Source: Maribacter ulvicola (GTDB lineage: Bacteria; Bacteroidota; Bacteroidia; Flavobacteriales; Flavobacteriaceae). From it: a stretch of DNA of 64,000 nucleotides. The stretch is from positions 1 through 64,000 of the forward strand of contig NZ_FTMA01000011.1 of NCBI RefSeq assembly GCF_900155985.1. Reading direction: 5' to 3'. The notes under the pieces were generated by a model that saw only the letters and a list, made by a program, of their open reading frames with translations, had not been told where the DNA came from and ran no database searches. Both the position numbers and the translations under genes were made by a program. Below, one piece after another: positions 63,193-64,000 of this stretch. Each line of letters starts with the position of its first letter. The stretch's first letter is position 1.

Positions 63193-63882
63193 ATGGCAAA
63201 GTTAACTAAGAAGCAAAAGGAAGCGCACTCCAAGATAGAGAAAGATAAATTATACTCTGTGTCGGAAGCTTCAGCTTTAATAAAAGAGATAACCAATACA
63301 AAATTCGATGCGTCTGTAGATTTAGCTGTTCGTTTGGGTGTAGATCCTAGAAAAGCAAATCAAATGGTTCGTGGTGTGGTAACATTACCTCATGGAACCG
63401 GTAAGGATGTTAAAGTTTTGGCTTTGGTAACACCAGATAAAGAAGCAGAGGCGCAAGAAGCCGGTGCGGACTATGTTGGTTTAGATGAGTATTTGGAGAA
63501 AATTAAAGGCGGTTGGACAGATGTTGATGTAATCATCACTATGCCAAGCGTAATGGGTAAATTAGGTCCATTAGGTCGTGTTTTAGGACCTAGAGGTTTA
63601 ATGCCTAATCCAAAAACTGGTACTGTTACTATGGATGTGGCTAAGGCTGTAACCGAGGTTAAGGCAGGTAAGATAGATTTTAAAGTTGATAAAACGGGTA
63701 TCGTACATGCTGCGATAGGTAAGGCTTCTTTTTCTGCTGATAAAATAGCGGATAATGCTAAGGAGTTGTTGGATACTTTGAATAAGATGAAGCCAACTGC
63801 GGCAAAAGGTGTTTACATGAAGTCAATCTTCATGTCTAGTACTATGAGTCCTAGTTTGCAATTAGATCCAAAGTCAGTTTAA
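63193..63882 (+). CDS. rplA: 50S ribosomal protein L1
   Basis: 229 residues. RNA-binding opening [20 protein letters not shown], and the [19 protein letters not shown] core motif. It is placed 18 bases after rplK. Confidence 0.98.
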   Translation: MAKLTKKQKEAHSKIEKDKLYSVSEASALIKEITNTKFDASVDLAVRLGVDPRKANQMVRGVVTLPHGTGKDVKVLALVTPDKEAEAQEAGADYVGLDEYLEKIKGGWTDVDVIITMPSVMGKLGPLGRVLGPRGLMPNPKTGTVTMDVAKAVTEVKAGKIDFKVDKTGIVHAAIGKASFSADKIADNAKELLDTLNKMKPTAAKGVYMKSIFMSSTMSPSLQLDPKSV

Positions 63883-63907
63883 CAACTGGTAGTTAAAAAT
63901 TAAAAGT

Positions 63908-64000
63908 ATGACAAGAGAAGAGAAAGCAACGGTTATAAAAGATTTGACTGCGCAGTTGGCGGATAGCGCTACAATATATGTGGCTGATATTTCAGGCTTG
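63908..64000 (+). CDS. rplJ: 50S ribosomal protein L10, 5' part
   Basis: 31 codons before the window edge. MTREEKATVIKDLTAQLADS is the typical L10 N-terminus. It follows rplA by 25 bases; rplL and rpoB presumably follow outside the window. Confidence 0.9.
   Translation, partial: MTREEKATVIKDLTAQLADSATIYVADISGL

Overview
The window is a piece of a low-GC, AT-rich chromosome that looks like a marine member of the family Flavobacteriaceae (Bacteroidota; Maribacter/Zobellia-like, genus not determinable from sequence alone). The evidence is the promoter grammar (TTTG or TTG, 18-19 bases, then TAnnTTTG), the near absence of Shine-Dalgarno sequences except a perfect one before rpsU, the gene order tRNA(Thr-Tyr-Gly-Thr)-tuf-tRNA(Trp)-secE-nusG-rplK-rplA-rplJ, and family-typical genes (DUF2851, LUD protein beside ftsH, DUF1573, ribosomal protein THX, lmo0937-type peptide). 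It is almost entirely core genome. I see no prophage, insertion sequence, CRISPR array or island.

Layout. 1-154: no supportable gene, then a bidirectional terminator. 155-7274: a coiled-coil degenerate zinc-ribbon protein with a NIF3 protein, divergent lpxK, a hybrid histidine kinase split by a frameshift at an A8 run, a divergent GAPDH, and lipA. 7383-9580: two sigma-70-family factors, one paired with an anti-sigma factor, and a small cysteine-containing membrane protein. 9784-16753: murB with an aminotransferase, an aspartic protease/PDZ protein, a DUF1573 protein and valS with a leader hairpin. 16883-25637: dienelactone hydrolase, a 55-residue membrane peptide, creatininase-like protein, a tight membrane/phospholipid cluster (rsfS-ftsH-LUD-cdsA-psd-ACBP), birA, a START-like protein and pyrE. 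25645-32252: a Nudix protein, an M14 peptidase lipoprotein, and two paralogous PAS kinases with a stand-alone receiver. 32376-36483: coaD-ddl, divergent PASTA protein-rluD, then yaaA. 36531-42442: a small lipoprotein, the unlisted small gene for ribosomal protein THX, a UDG-like protein, ppc, a small basic ORF and an M20 peptidase.

42740-49600 is a complete tryptophan operon on the minus strand (trpE-G-D-C-F-B-A plus a coupled small membrane protein). In front of trpE I find a full attenuator: a well-formed promoter, an 18-codon leader peptide with three consecutive Trp codons, an antiterminator pairing and a mutually exclusive terminator. This is the most informative non-gene feature of the window. 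Downstream come yceI, a nitroreductase and a MarR regulator with a palindromic operator over its own promoter, then rhodanese, DUF2851, PspC, a K+ channel, an alanine symporter, a helix-hairpin-helix protein and an acyl-CoA dehydrogenase.

58296-64000 is translation machinery: rpsU, a XerC-type recombinase, a hibernation factor, five tRNAs, tuf, secE, nusG, rplK, rplA and the start of rplJ. The strong Shine-Dalgarno sequence on rpsU, in a lineage whose ribosomes hide the anti-Shine-Dalgarno behind bS21, fits autogenous control. Coordinates of starts were revised where an internal ATG fits the family and the neighbouring gene better. All function calls rest on motifs I could read; no database search was run.
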